From Seiridium cupressi (lineage: Eukaryota > Ascomycota > Sordariomycetes > Amphisphaeriales > Sporocadaceae): 64,000 nt of DNA. The position numbers were made by a program, and so were the translations under genes. Position 1 is the stretch's first letter. Each line of letters begins with the position of its first letter. Shown in pieces: positions 43,710 through 55,553 of the stretch. Where the stretch lies: positions 372,001 through 436,000 of the forward strand of contig JARVKI010000012.1 of assembly GCA_036674765.1 (NCBI GenBank). The letters run 5' to 3'. The notes under the pieces were generated by a model. That model saw only the letters and a list, made by a program, of their open reading frames with translations, was not told where the DNA came from and did not search any database.

Positions 43710-46700
43710 AATGATGTGAGTATACTGGACAACGGAAGGAGCTGGACGGCCGAGCAGTAGGTCAGAGCGTCGAATTTTCAGCAGCGACTTTCTTTCTTCT
43801 ATCCCCGAGCTCTCGGGTACCAGTCCGTCCTTGATGTATGACGTTGTACGAATATGAGTTGACGTTGGTGAGAAAGCTTGGAGAGATGTCGGGGAGCAGA
43901 TGGAACCTGCGACTGGGCTACTAGGGTGGATTTTCAGATGGAGGAAGCAACACACAACGAGTCGAAAACTGAAGAACCGAACCACACCAGCAGAATTTCC
44001 GAGAGAAATGAGTATGGTTGTGCTGATAGAATGGGAGTTATTTTCTCAAAAGACGAGATTATGACGTCGCGGGAGAACGGGGATGGCGTGTTGATGTGAT
44101 GGGGGAGATTCAAGGCGGGACGAAACGAAGGTGCTTTTCGCTCAGCCAGCAGCATCTCCCAGTCTTGTAGCCGCGCCTACACCAGGTGCAAGTAAATGGG
44201 CGAGCTAACTCGTTGGTCGCCTAGATTAAAAATTACTCAGGGAAAGAGCCCTTTTCAACTCTAAAACAATCGCGTTGCTCTTGCCCCTCGCTGGTAGGTC
44301 GCAGGCGGTTGCCCCTGGCATCTTCGTGTCGAAACCAGCGCAGCTTCCTGAGTCCTTTTCCGCTGAAGCTTCTCAATTGCCAACGTGGAAAAGCTGCATA
44401 TCCCCACTGGCAACACCGCCGACGAAACGTTGCTGAAGCCCTTTCTTCTCTTTGGTGACTATTTGTTGTTGCAAGTTTTTTTTTGGCTTCAGCGCAATGA
44501 CCATGTCCTCGGGGACCAACAGCCTCCCAGTCGCGGGACTACTTCGAATGAAGCCGCCACGCTCAGCACTTTGTTCAGTATCTTCTAGGTTCAAGTAAGG
44601 GATTTCCACTTGCTTTCATCCAAACACATCCACGATTTGCTGATATCCGTAACTGCAGACAATCAAGAGCGCATAGCTACCTCGACTACATTTGTCTGGA
44701 CCTCGGATCCGTCACTTGACATTGTATCTATTCGAAGACTGCAGGGTTCGGTTCTGCAGTGAAAGTATGAGCCTCGAACACAGGAAATCTATTTGATGAC
44801 TCTCTCCAATGAAACCCAATCGGGTTTCGGGGGTTCCAGCTTGAGTTTCTTGGTAAGAGTATGGCCGGTGTATACACGCCTAGGCTTACCAACACTTCCC
44901 GAAAACCCTGTAAAGATCTTCTGGCCCCTCCTTGTCACTCTGACTTCCGTAAAGACAACGAGATGATTCCAACAGAGTCCAGGATAGGCGGATACTTTAC
45001 ACACTCTGTCGATTGTCTGGATCAGTTCGATAATCGTGCTCTTGCTTTGATGCCGAAATCTTTCCAACACTTGCCTTGATTGGAGACGAACAAGGCGCCT
45101 GAGAGAAAGAGTGCCGACCTCGAACAGCCAACATATCGACAGTGTAGGTTACTCCTATACTACTGCTATCTGCAACTTGGTGAGGTATTTATTCGTGTGC
45201 TGTTCTTGTCTATCTTAGCTCACTGAGGTCGGTAAAGTGTATTGAGATATTAGAAGAAGAACAAGGAAATGAGTATGTCTGCTCGCGTAGGAAGCTTACG
45301 ATGAAGGGTCACAGCATCTCTTGACTTGCTATGGTTGCCACCATACTTCTTGGCCATCCAATCTTCCAGCAGCCTTTTGCAACTCCCCGAGCGAAGGAGG
45401 TAGGCCGGGCGAGACACCAAAGGAGCCGAGCAAGGATCTTCTACGGACTGAACCTAGTCAGGATACCCGCCCGGAAGAGAATGAGGTTGTCGAAGCGGAT
45501 TGCAAATCATTGTTCTTTAAAGAAAAAAGAAAGAAAGAAAAAGAAACAGAAAAGATCCCGTTTCATCGTGTCACATATCCTCCAGCGCATCCTCAGCATA
45601 GCGGAACAGGGACTCGGCATGCCGTCCGTGCTGTTTGGCTGTAACCGTCTGCTTCATGCGGCACAGGGAAGGACCTTGTTTTGTCTCGATTGATTCAAGT
45701 TGTTAACGATAGCTTTTGCATTGCGCAGTCAAAATGACATTGGAAGTAAGTGGCTGCTGTTGAGTGCTTCAGAGTTCAGCGGAAGAAAATACTTACTTGC
45801 ATCCGGTGACTGATGACTATATCGCAAGACTAGGTTGTGCCCTCACAGATCGTGTCGAGGTGTAGATCATATGGAATGTTCCAGCCCACATTTGTGCTTG
45901 GAATTTGCTGGCGCCTTGAGGGATCATCCTCCTCCAAATCCAACGCTTTCATGCAGCAACAATGGAAGATCTCGGCTCGAGTATTAGTGGCATTTTCAAG
46001 GCTGTACCTTGCAATACACCGGTACATATGCGATATTCGGACGTTAGCAGGCGCCTTGATAGAGATCCCGACCACCAAGCAATCCAACCCCTGGCTAATG
46101 AGCGAGAGAAGAGTATCACCTATAGAGACATTGGTGCTTGTGCCAGCAGTGCAGGCATCGAAGCCAAGAGCATTTGCAGTCGTTGGTCTTCAGCTGCTAT
46201 GGCAGGATGCTGGAAGGCAAACACATCGCCTAGAACGGCATCTTGCCATCCATTTTACGGAAATCCTTCACGTACGCAACGCGGCGAAGTGTTTTCGGGG
46301 GCTAACAGCCCCCGGTTTCCAGTATCAACATCTACTTAGTAGGGAATTTTCATTAGTATCGCTAAGGGCTAATCTCATGATGTACCTGAGTGATCCAACA
46401 TACTATCTGCCAGTGAGTCTGGTTGTCGGTACTCATGAGTACACTTGACACGTCGAACTGAGGAGGCATACCCAATGAATTCCAGGATACACCGGGACTC
46501 GCACTACACGTCAAGAAAAAGACTGAGTGGTCTAGTTTCAGAGACTGCCCAAATCCCGCGGACCTTGTGATCGCTATGCTGACAAAGAGGCTTACAACTA
46601 TCCAGTGGCCGCGGATCGAGAACGCTCAATTTCATATGGATATTATGCACAAAGGGTTGAGTCTGAACTATCGACCAGGTATGTGAGATGGAATCGAACA

Positions 46701-47503
46701 GAATGCGCAGAGGTGACCCGACAACTGTACCAAAGGAGGCTAGTCAAGCGCGCGTGATCCCAGTCGCCAAGCAAATATTACGATGTAAGGCTGGCGTGGC
46801 CTATTGCCCAAGTTGCAAATCAAGTCGCAAACCAAGCCACGCCGGAGGAGGGGTTCCTCGTTTTTCGAGGACCGTAGGTGGTGCAGTGGGCGGCTCGCCT
46901 GTATTCAATCTGTCCGGCACTTTGATAAACACCAACACGAAGAGGGGGGCTCGTCTGCTTGAAGCACATTCGACGTGGGGAACACCCCGCGCTCTTCTCC
47001 GTCACCTGGATTCATAGCCTGACGAGGCCCTGAAAATTGCCGAAGCGAAACCCACTTAAGCATCCTGGTGACGATTCGGGCTGCGTTCCGAGCGAGCGAA
47101 AGTCTAAGTTCTAAAATAGTTAGCATCATCCATTTGGCACCTCGAACACGGCTGCTGTGCGTCCATCAAAGTTGGCTTATGAGCTGAGGAATTCCAATGT
47201 CTTACGAGCACTCGACATCTAGCTTTCTGTCACGCCGCGATCCCACGTTGCACGCACGTGGTTCTGTCTTAGTCAACTGCGGAGTCCCGGCGAAGGACTA
47301 TCATCAGTGCGTGGAGGTGTGCCCCTGGTCCTGTGCATATCTGACCATCATCATCCTCCCTCGCTCTCCGCTTTTTGCCCATTCACCATTCGGAACCCGC
47401 TGTTCTCGACCCATCTCCACTAAACTCACGACCTTCCGTGCCTTCCAGGCTGGACTTCTGCTCCTTTGTCCAGGATCCGATCGCAAGCCTTGTGTCCACA
47501 ACA
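43710..47503. other. gene-poor interval with weak coding-like pieces
   Basis: No complete gene is supported. Weak candidates: a minus-strand open frame at 44789-45070; a minus-strand frame from about 46187 down to 45830 without stops; and a plus-strand frame at 46462-46686 ending at a GTATGT donor-like site. They overlap frames on the other strand, and no splice model links them. A perfect hairpin lies at 46296-46314. The right end (from about 47195) is the bZIP leader. Confidence 0.45.
46296..46314. repeat. perfect 8-bp hairpin with 3-nt loop
   Basis: CGGGGGCT, loop AAC, AGCCCCCG. The stem is GC-rich and would be very stable in RNA. No T-run follows and no neighbouring gene ends here, so its role is unknown. 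Confidence 0.8.
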
Positions 47504-48526
47504 ATGGACTTCTCTCAGCAGTACTACGCCGGCGGCGGTCAGTCTTACCAATTCCTGGGGGTCCCACCCCCAACACCATCACACTCGCACTCTGCGCCGT
47601 CTGAGGAGTTCAATCAGCAGTCTCCGGTATGTCCCATATCCCAGGCTTTTACTCGTTTCAATGCTGACACGGCGGCAACGATAGGATGTCTATGACCAAT
47701 TCCAGGGCTTCGAGCACTATCCCCAGTATAATAACAACCACAGCCAGGCGCAAGCCTTCGAAGCGAGGCAAAATCCGCCGACACCACCTATTCAACACCC
47801 TTTGAATGCGCGAAACCAAAGGAACCCGCAGGCCGAGGTCCTGCCAATAGCCAAGCCGGAGTCACTTCAGGATGCTCCAGGCGGATCGAACTCTGACGAT
47901 GAAGACATGACGCCTGCTCAGTCTCGTCGAAAAGCGCAGAACCGTGCGGCGTAAGCTTGGTCAATTTCCCAGCAAAAACGTTCCCAAGTGGCTAATGGCA
48001 TTTCCCCAACAGGCAGCGCGCCTTCCGAGAGCGCAAAGAGCGTCATGTCAAGGAACTAGAAGCAAAAGTCGCTGCCTTGGAAGCAGCCCAACAGCAGACG
48101 TCGACTGAAAACGACAAGCTCAAACGCGATCTCCAGAAGATGAGCACCGAAAATGAAATTTTGCGCGCAACATCAAGCCAGAACGACCCCATGAGCCCAG
48201 CGAGCAATCCTCCAACGACAACAGGGCCGATGCGCTTCAACCCAACCAACTTTTATTCGGATTTGTTAGCAAACCATACTAACAAGACGCCTAGTCACCG
48301 TGTCGTGGAATCAGAGAGTGGCGAGCGTCTCCTCGCGGCCGGCGCAACTTGGGACTTTATCATCAGTCATCCACTGTTCAAGCGAGGCCTTGTAGATGTG
48401 GCAGATGTGAGCGAGCGGCTTAAATCAAAAGTCAAGTGCGACGGCCAAGGGCCTGTTTTTGAGCAATCAGCGATACGCAAGGCTATTGAAGAAAGCGTGG
48501 CAAGCGGTAGTGATGAGCTACTCTGA
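47504..48526 (+). CDS. bZIP transcription factor, AP-1/Yap-like
   Basis: Three exons: 47504-47626, 47685-47950, 48013-48526, 300 residues. The N-terminus MDFSQQYYAGGGQSYQFLG is Gln/Tyr-rich, followed by a Pro-rich part. The basic region SRRKAQNRAAQRAFRERKER (about residues 121-140, split by intron 2) carries the NRAAQRAFR signature of the fungal Yap/Pap1 class, and a leucine zipper follows (VKELEAKVAALEA onward). The C-terminal domain (GERLLAAGATWDFIISHPLF, then DVADVSERLKSKVKCDGQGP) contains one Cys but no Yap1-type Cys-rich domain, so redox control as in Yap1 is not expected. It resembles Fcr3/KapC-type factors. An ATG at 47197 opens a long frame overlapping the start; whether it is in the mRNA is unknown. 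Confidence 0.92.
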
Positions 48527-51500
48527 AGGCCATAATCAGCACTGCCATACCTTCTCCAGCATCATTACGATGGCTGCTTTGCTACTTTGCCACAGCCATT
48601 TGCCGCCTTGCGGGCTCAGTAAGCACTCCGATATCCAAAAGCATTCCTCCAGCATGCCCGCATATGATTGTGGCAGCGGCTTACATAAATTTTTGGAACT
48701 TATACTAGATCATGAGGCGTTCCCGAATCCCATCCTGCATTTGGCCTCTCAGAGATAGACAGTCGGTGTCGATTCCAAGGCGCCACTCAAAAACGACTCA
48801 CTAGGCAATGGTCCGATCCAGTCATTACATCTTCAGGCTTGGGCTGGCTTTCAGGAGTTTAGACATCTACGAGAATCCTAGGGTGGGAAGAGGATGCCGT
48901 TGGGATTTGCTCCGGTGTTTTGGCGCAGGATTGTTTTGGAGTATTGACTTAAAAACATAGCTTCAGGTTATGGAGCGAACCGTTCTTGCATTATATCTGT
49001 GCTACACTGCCTGCCAATGACTTCACGGTTCATTGTGTTAGAGTTGACGGTTTATTCTTAGACCTGCATGCTACTGTTGCTGGCCACTGCCACCATAGCC
49101 AAACTGTTCACATGGCACTGGAGGCGGCATGCGCAACTCAATGAGAGCCTATCAATCCAATCCCAGCGATGGCCACGCGGCGCCCCAGCAATCACCCTTG
49201 CTTAATTAAGCTGCAATGCCCCAGCGCATCCCTGGCCCAGTTTACCGGCTTGAAGAGCCGATCGACATGCGCACGCGGGGAAAGTCTCCTTGCGGAAGGC
49301 CAACCCGCGATTCAGGAGGACATCTCGAGCGTACTCTACTCTGTATGACTCAAGCACCATGCAGCTACATGTGCCTTTCACTCTATTGACGTGATCGTCG
49401 GCACAAGGTGAGGACAACGACACAGTCTTTGCTCGCGACATGTAACTTCTTGGACATAAACTTTGATGTATTTGGCTCCGGGCATGCTCGACTTGCTATC
49501 CGAGCCCCGAGGCGCATCACCAAGCCTGGTTGAGGTCCTATTGTTGTGCCCTAGACGCTGCGGGCCAAGCACCGAAAGGGAGTATCGACATGTAATGCAA
49601 CCGTGGGATAAGCCAACATACGTTCAGGACAATGATTCCCATTGTAACTATTGGCTGCGCAGGTTGACGGATCGATGGCGGATAATACGGAGACTAGATT
49701 GCGCCAAAAGCCGCACCGCTGGGTAGCTATCCAGGACAGAGCGGGTAAGGTATCTCACCGTTTGCAGAAATACAATAATTGAGCTTGCTCGCAGTAGCAA
49801 GCGTGTAGCTCTAGACTCTATTTTCAGACTGGACGAGTGGAAGATTTCGTGTTACCTTGATTCGGAGCAGTCCTCCAGGGACTTCAGAGCTCTAGGATTG
49901 AACGACGATGGAGAGCAGAGCTGAACACAAGCTATTCCTCGCTGGCTGTTCAATATGCCAATCTTTGAGCAAAGGACCTAGTTATCTGGTGTATCATTGA
50001 GTATCCTACGTGAATACCAATACAATAGCAACCTTACACAGTCCTCTCTAGCTTCTGTCGAATTCGTCTCGGTATCTGTGTTTGTCGTCCCGTCTGAAAG
50101 ACAAGAATTCTGGAGTCCACGTCGGAGCTCTTCACGCTACACTCCGAGACGTCTTCTTGTTGGCGTGAACCTAAGCTGGCGCTTCCGTATACCTGCTCAA
50201 TACCCATACTCCAGTTTGCTGGACAAAACGAGGAGCACCCCGATCTCCTTCCCGAAGCCTGCCTTCGATACTCCTGTCAGACCAGCCCGTCCGTGTCTCA
50301 AAGCATGTACGCCTTCACCATGCTATGAGTTACCTGTCGTAAAGACTTGTTAACATTGTGATATGTTCACGAGACACTAGTGCAGGAGTCGATGGAGTAC
50401 GCAGAGTATGAGAACGAGGACGAGCAATTCGTACACGAAGCCCCCAGCAACGAGTTCCAGCAGCGCGGACGAAGGGTGCATCGTGTTCTGGGAATGAAGG
50501 GTGTCCGGCCATTGGAACCCACAGGTATGGGTATTATGCCTGCGGTGAGGCACGGCATTGAGTAACTTTATTGACAAAGATTTTCCCTCTTCTTTTCTTT
50601 GTCTTTAATCGACCTCATCAACTAGAGTCAGAAGTTTCTCTTTTGGGATGTGCCTGGATCAGTAAAAACATGTCTCAGGCGCAAAACATGGCAAAAACGT
50701 GGGAAAGACGTAGAACAAGCCGGAAGGGGTAATAAAGAACCCCAATTTGACGGTCAAAAATGGGGCACTTCCTAGCCACAGCCATGAGCATAGGTGATCA
50801 GGTATGCGGAAGTCTTGTCAAATCGCATGCGGACTTCCTTGGTCACACGATACGCCACGCAATCACCCTCTCAAGATTGGAGAGAAGAGAGAAGTGTATG
50901 GGTTCGGCAGCTGATATGGTCATGACTGCGCTTGTGTCAAGCCATTATTTCAGGGACGTTTCAATAGTAATATCGTAGAAATTAGTACCCCAGGTATTGC
51001 GTGGTGTTAGCAGCAGCGAGATATGAGACCTATCATACTTGGATGATCAAGAGCCTGCCAATAAGCTCGTGTCCCCTTGTATCCTGCGATATTTTGTCTC
51101 GTCTCTATAACATTTATGTGTTGTCAAAATGTCACTAGTATGAGCTCTATACTATCTGCCATTTATGGACACAAGCTTTTGAACCTAAAGGTGTCTCTTA
51201 CTAAAGTATTCTTGTTGATCGACTGATATTGCATTCTTTATAGGGTTTTTCTCTGTCCTAATCTGCCCGTGTTGGTGTTTTCAGATCAAGGCCGTCGTTC
51301 GCGAACTGCAATTCCACCCTAACTAGGACCACACACCAGAGATATTCAGCAGTGCAGCAATGGAAGAGAACGCCCCGAACCTGATTGCCAGATCCTGGGG
51401 GGAGGAACTGTGCCCCGAGCGGCCGAGGAGCGAAATGGGCCCGTTCTCACAAACAAGACAGTGGGGCGGCAACAAGTCGCTGTTTCGCGCCACGGATCGG

Positions 51501-51698
51501 AGATCGCTACTTACTGGCTCCGGATGTCTAAGTGGGAAGCCTCTTGTCATCCAGGGCGAATATATATGACCACAACTGGCACAAAGGCCTGGAAAGGGAC
51601 GTAGTTATAATCATAGAACCATCATATCTAGCAATATCAGCTGGTAGTCACATCCGCCAAAGTACATTTCAAGCATCGATCCAACACACACATCCACT
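48527..51698. other. gene-poor interval
   Basis: About 3.2 kb with only one weak candidate (the spliced fragment ending at 50565, listed separately). Left part is the bZIP 3' region. Frames at 49202-49726 overlap on both strands and lack features. The last hundred bases are the leader of the small orphan gene. Confidence 0.5.
50000..50565 (+). CDS. possible spliced fragment of an unrecognised acidic protein (5' end not found)
   Basis: An open frame up to 50338 joins in phase across a short intron (50339-50385, GTAAAG...TGCAG with a TTAAC branch string) to an exon at 50386-50565 reading ESMEYAEYENEDEQFVHEAP, then RRVHRVLGMKGVRPLEPTGM and ending HGIE. The second exon looks protein-like: acidic, then basic, then Met/Pro-rich. 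The first part has no ATG in frame, so a start would have to lie in a further upstream exon that I could not place. It may be a partial gene, a relic or chance. Confidence 0.25.
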
Positions 51699-52103
51699 AT
51701 GGCCGCCACCCAAGAACAACAGAACCACATTCCTGTCGTCGTTATCGGCGTCACCCGAGGAACTGCTCTTGCGACCGGCGATGCATTCTTCGTCAATACA
51801 CCTTATATCGTGGCCGCGGCTCTGGATTTCACCGAATCTCCGGACCCATACCAATACTCACCCCCAAATCTGGCCATTGTTCTGAATTGTCTACACCCTC
51901 GGCCCAGGATACTGGTTACCGGCACCGCCGTGCCTGACGATCTACTTCCGGCAATTGACCAAGCCTGGACCGAGTATGTCAACAGATGGAAGGTTGACGG
52001 TGCTTGGGTGGCGTTGAGTAAGACGCACCCGAGTGCCGGGCCACCACCGCCGGGTACCGGCGAGGAGCTGATGAGGCAGTTGAAAGAGAAATTCGGGTTC
52101 TAG
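51699..52103 (+). CDS. small protein of unknown function (134 aa)
   Basis: Intronless frame from ATG 51699 (MAATQEQQNHIPVVVIGVTR) to the stop at 52103. The sequence has a hydrophobic beta-strand-like start, a middle with YIVAAALDFTESPDPYQYSP and LNCLHPRPRILVTGTAVPDD, then AWTEYVNRWKVDGAWVAL and a Pro-rich, basic end. No signal peptide or membrane segment is evident, so it is probably a small soluble protein. The composition is that of a real protein and the ATG context is good. No known domain is recognised. It lies upstream of the symporter on the same strand; no functional link can be inferred. Confidence 0.65.
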   Translation: MAATQEQQNHIPVVVIGVTRGTALATGDAFFVNTPYIVAAALDFTESPDPYQYSPPNLAIVLNCLHPRPRILVTGTAVPDDLLPAIDQAWTEYVNRWKVDGAWVALSKTHPSAGPPPPGTGEELMRQLKEKFGF

Positions 52104-52626
52104 GGTCATGAAATTCTACAGAGTAGAGATGGTCACAAGTAACTGCTAGCTCAATGGGATTGGGTCTATCCGTACAGTATCCCTTCTATGCACATGACTC
52201 TCGTTGAACGCGACTTAAAACGGGGTTGGAAGAAAATATTGTGGACTGCCGAAAACACCAAGTCACCAGGGTGCAGGACATGTATCAGGAGAAGGATATG
52301 GTTGTTCATCACGAGAAATAAGAAAAACGATACAAGTGCACCGATGGAACGGTTCCGGGCTCCACAGTCATAAACGTAACGCGAATAGCATAGCGTCATA
52401 TGGGTATCACCGGTTCCCCGCGCTATTGCGATTAACATGCGACTACCAGGTTGTAGCAAATTTTTCTATATTTCCATATATCTCTCAACAACGTCTGTTC
52501 GCAGCACTTGTCTGGTCGCCTCATCTACATCGGGTTCCTTTCTTCAACCTTCTCAAGGCGCGTTGTATCGCAGTACCTGGTTCTCACTACTCCCGAATCG
52601 GCAGACCCTCACTTGGACCCGATAAT
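52104..52626. other. intergenic, symporter promoter
   Basis: No gene seen. This is the 3' region of the small orphan and the promoter and leader of the symporter. The open frame at 52336-52722 only becomes coding from the ATG at 52627. Confidence 0.6.
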
Positions 52627-54979
52627 ATGGGCCAACCATCTTTTCAGGCATCTAATGCCATTATATACGTGACCTATGGCGCCTTCCTGTACGCCGCTCC
52701 CTTTCGCCGCATGTTTCCATAAAGAAGCCGGAAAACAAATGCTGACGTAGCATCAGTATACTAGGAACGGCGCTTGCTTGGAGGATGAGAAATCAGCCCA
52801 AGGCTGATTTCCTTGCTGGAAACAGAACTCAGAGTGGTCAGAAGCTCATCACAGGACCGGGAAGCCAAGGCCTCCATTGCTCTTGGCTTATAGCAGAATT
52901 TCCGGTACCTTGTATCTTGCCCCAGACAGCGCTGACTTGTGTGTGTAGCCCTTCCCCTGGCCCTGAACTTTATCGCGGCCGGTGAGTTCCTGCGGGCCAT
53001 TGTGCTTACCTGAAGCATGTCTCCTTTTCGAGATCTTGAGCGGCGGCACTATCACACGACTTTTCGGCGCGTTGAAACGGTAATCAATGGAATATCCATG
53101 AACGATGGGGGCGACGCCTCGGGTGGCACGCCATAATCAGGGTATACGATGTTGTAACTGACAATAGGTTCGTAACCCATCGATCAACAGGACTCGTCTC
53201 TCTCCTAGGCTGGAACTCGGTTCTCCGACTGCAGCTTTGGAGAGGGGCGGGACTGCGGCTCACTACGGGCGCTGAATCGAACCGGTCTCTTCATGATCCA
53301 ACCCCTCCATGTTCATCCTCATGCAACTGGGTGGGGAGATCGTGGTAGAGTCCCGCGACGAGGAAGCTGAGATTGTACCGTAATTACTCGATCAAGTTAA
53401 TGCTTGCGTGGGAAACGTGCTGCCGCTCCGATCAAACCCCTTCCCGCTCCATGTTCAGCTGTACTAACTTGAATATACTAAATCAGCCATGGGATCGGGC
53501 ATCTTGTTCTCATACCCACAGCTGGCGACATTGGCTGGTCTGCAGGGTGTGCTCGTATACGCCCTTGCGTCCGCACTACCCCTGTTGGTCTTTGCTGCTC
53601 TCGGCCCCATCATCCGCAGGAAGTGCCCCGAGGGGTTCGTCCTGACCGAATGGGTGAAGCAGCGCTACGGCATCATCACCTCCCTTTACTTGAGCGCTCT
53701 GACACTGCTCACGCTGTTCTTGTACATGGTGGCTGAGCTCTCGGCCATCGGTCAGGTTGTAACAGCCCTGACGGGACTGGATGGATTGCCAGTAGTCATT
53801 GTAGAATGCGTGGTCACTACGATTTACACATGTGAGCTAGCCAGCGATACCGCCGATGCAGATGACTCCGGGCTCTCGCGAAAATTCTACTGACTGACCG
53901 GCAATATAGCGCTCGGAGGCTTTCAAATCTCCTTCATTACAGACAACATCCAAGGAGTCATGATAGTGGCATTGATCATAATCGCCACCGTCACTGTTGG
54001 CGTGAAGACTGATATCAAGCCAGAGTTGGTTGAGTCCTCCGGCCTTCTTGATGCAAGCTTGATTGGGTGGCAACTAGTCTACATCTTGCCCGTTGCCGTC
54101 CTCACCAACGACTTCTTCCTGTCCAACTTCTGGCTGCGTACTTTCGCCTCCAAGACGGACAAGGACCTCTGGATCGGTGTCTCGGCGGCCATGGTCGTCA
54201 TCCTCATCACGCTGACTCTCGTCGGCTGCACAGGCCTGGTCGCCGCTTGGTCGGGAGCTTTCGATCCCACCGTCGACGAGGATGGCTCCGTTGCCTTCTT
54301 CCTGCTCTTGGAGCAGCTGCCCAACTGGGTTGTTGGCATTGTGCTCGTTATGAGCATAGCCCTTAGCACCGCCGCCTTCGACTCGCTCCAGTCCGCCATG
54401 GTGTCCAGCGCTTCCAACGACTTGTTCCGCAACCGGCTCAACATCTGGTGGATTCGCGGTGCGGTGGTGCTGATTATTGTCCCCGTCGTGGTCCTCGCTT
54501 TGAAGGCGCCCAGCATCCTGCAGATCTATCTGATCTCTGACCTTCTCTCCGCTGCTACCATTCCCGTCCTCGTCCTAGGACTGAGCGACAGATGCTACTG
54601 GTGGCGCGGTTTCGAGGTCCTCGTCGGTGGTCTCGGCGGCATCCTCACCGTCTTCATCTTCGGCACCATCTACTACGAGGACGCCCAGGCCGGCGGCGAG
54701 CTGATCCTCCTAGAGCAGGGACTATACACGGGTGATTGGGGCGCATTCGGCGCCTTTGTCGCAGCCCCCATTGGAGGACTGCTCTGGGGTTTCGGTGCCC
54801 TGGGTCTTCGATTGGCGTTTCAATTCGTCAGGGCCAAAATGGCGGGACGCCGTTTCGACGCCCTCGATCGTCCCTTCTTCACGCCTCCCCGCGACGAGTA
54901 TGAGGACGACACGACCCCCGTCGGTGCCGGTCGGGAGCATATCGCTATCAACTCGAAAGTTACTGGCAAATTCTTCTAG
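52627..54979 (+). CDS. sodium:solute symporter family transporter (urea/Dur3-like superfamily)
   Basis: Plasma-membrane transporter of the SSS superfamily, fungal branch related to Dur3-type urea permeases; the substrate is not settled. Five exons: 52627-52688, 52751-52836, 52949-52981, 53487-53831, 53910-54979, in phase, 531 residues. Exons 1-2 give a first membrane segment and the family's RMRNQPKADFLAGNRTQS. The 33-nt exon 3 adds ALPLALNFIAA. Exon 4 continues MGSGILFSYPQLATLAGLQG and CPEGFVLTEWVKQRYG. Exon 5 has LGGFQISFITDNIQGVMIV, LTNDFFLSNFWLRTFASKTD and STAAFDSLQSAMVSSASNDL. About 13 membrane segments are expected, with a cytosolic tail. Intron 3 is 505 nt, unusually long, with a good TACTAAC branch site. 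An ATG at 53489 opens exon 4 in frame, but starting there would remove the first transmembrane region. Confidence 0.87.
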
Positions 54980-55553
54980 TCATAGAGGGTTTTCTCTCGA
55001 AAGGGTTAGAGCCATGGTGGGGTTTATCTCTCCGGCTTTGTCCGTGGTGAGCTTAGGATCTGAGTAGGGTGTGTTGAGTAAACGACGGTGTAGTTGACAG
55101 ATTCGAGAGCCGGACTCGTATCTAAGGATCATGTTATCATTCGTTTGGCAGGGGTCTTATCCTGTCAGCCCCTATAAGTCAAGCCCAGGGGCTTCGGTAG
55201 TTGTATTATTCTTTCTAGACAAAAGCAACAATTCGGATTTTTTTATTTTTAATTTTTTTTTTTTTTTTGAAACACAGCCCACGTCCCGAATACCCTTGTA
55301 TTGTGCTAGAGTCTACAGTGTATGGATGGACGTGTAATGATTGTGACACAAGATAGGTAGGTATGAATAAGTATTCATTGTGTTAGACTAAAGAACACGC
55401 TACTGGCTCATCATGCTGTAGCCATAATGGGTATACTCCAAACGTAGGCACTCCCTCAACGCCATAACCCCTTTCTCCATGGGCGACCCAGGAATTTCAA
55501 AACACCAAACCATGAAAAGCACCAAGCACATACAAAAACATATAACGACCGCC
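54980..55553. other. intergenic between convergent genes
   Basis: 3' regions of the symporter and EOS1. Contains an A/T homopolymer stretch at about 55235-55268 made of long T runs. No gene seen. Confidence 0.6.
55235..55268. repeat. poly-T tract
   Basis: TTTTTTTATTTTTAA followed by a run of about 18 T. Simple sequence between two convergent genes. It may act in 3'-end formation on one strand, or be neutral. Confidence 0.7.

Noticed and set aside
45837..46448. 203-codon plus-strand frame
   Set aside because: No domain, overlaps two other long frames, and no splice or start evidence supports it.
53489..53893. Symporter start at 53489
   Set aside because: Would remove the first membrane segment; upstream exons restore it in phase. 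Kept only as a possible alternative start.
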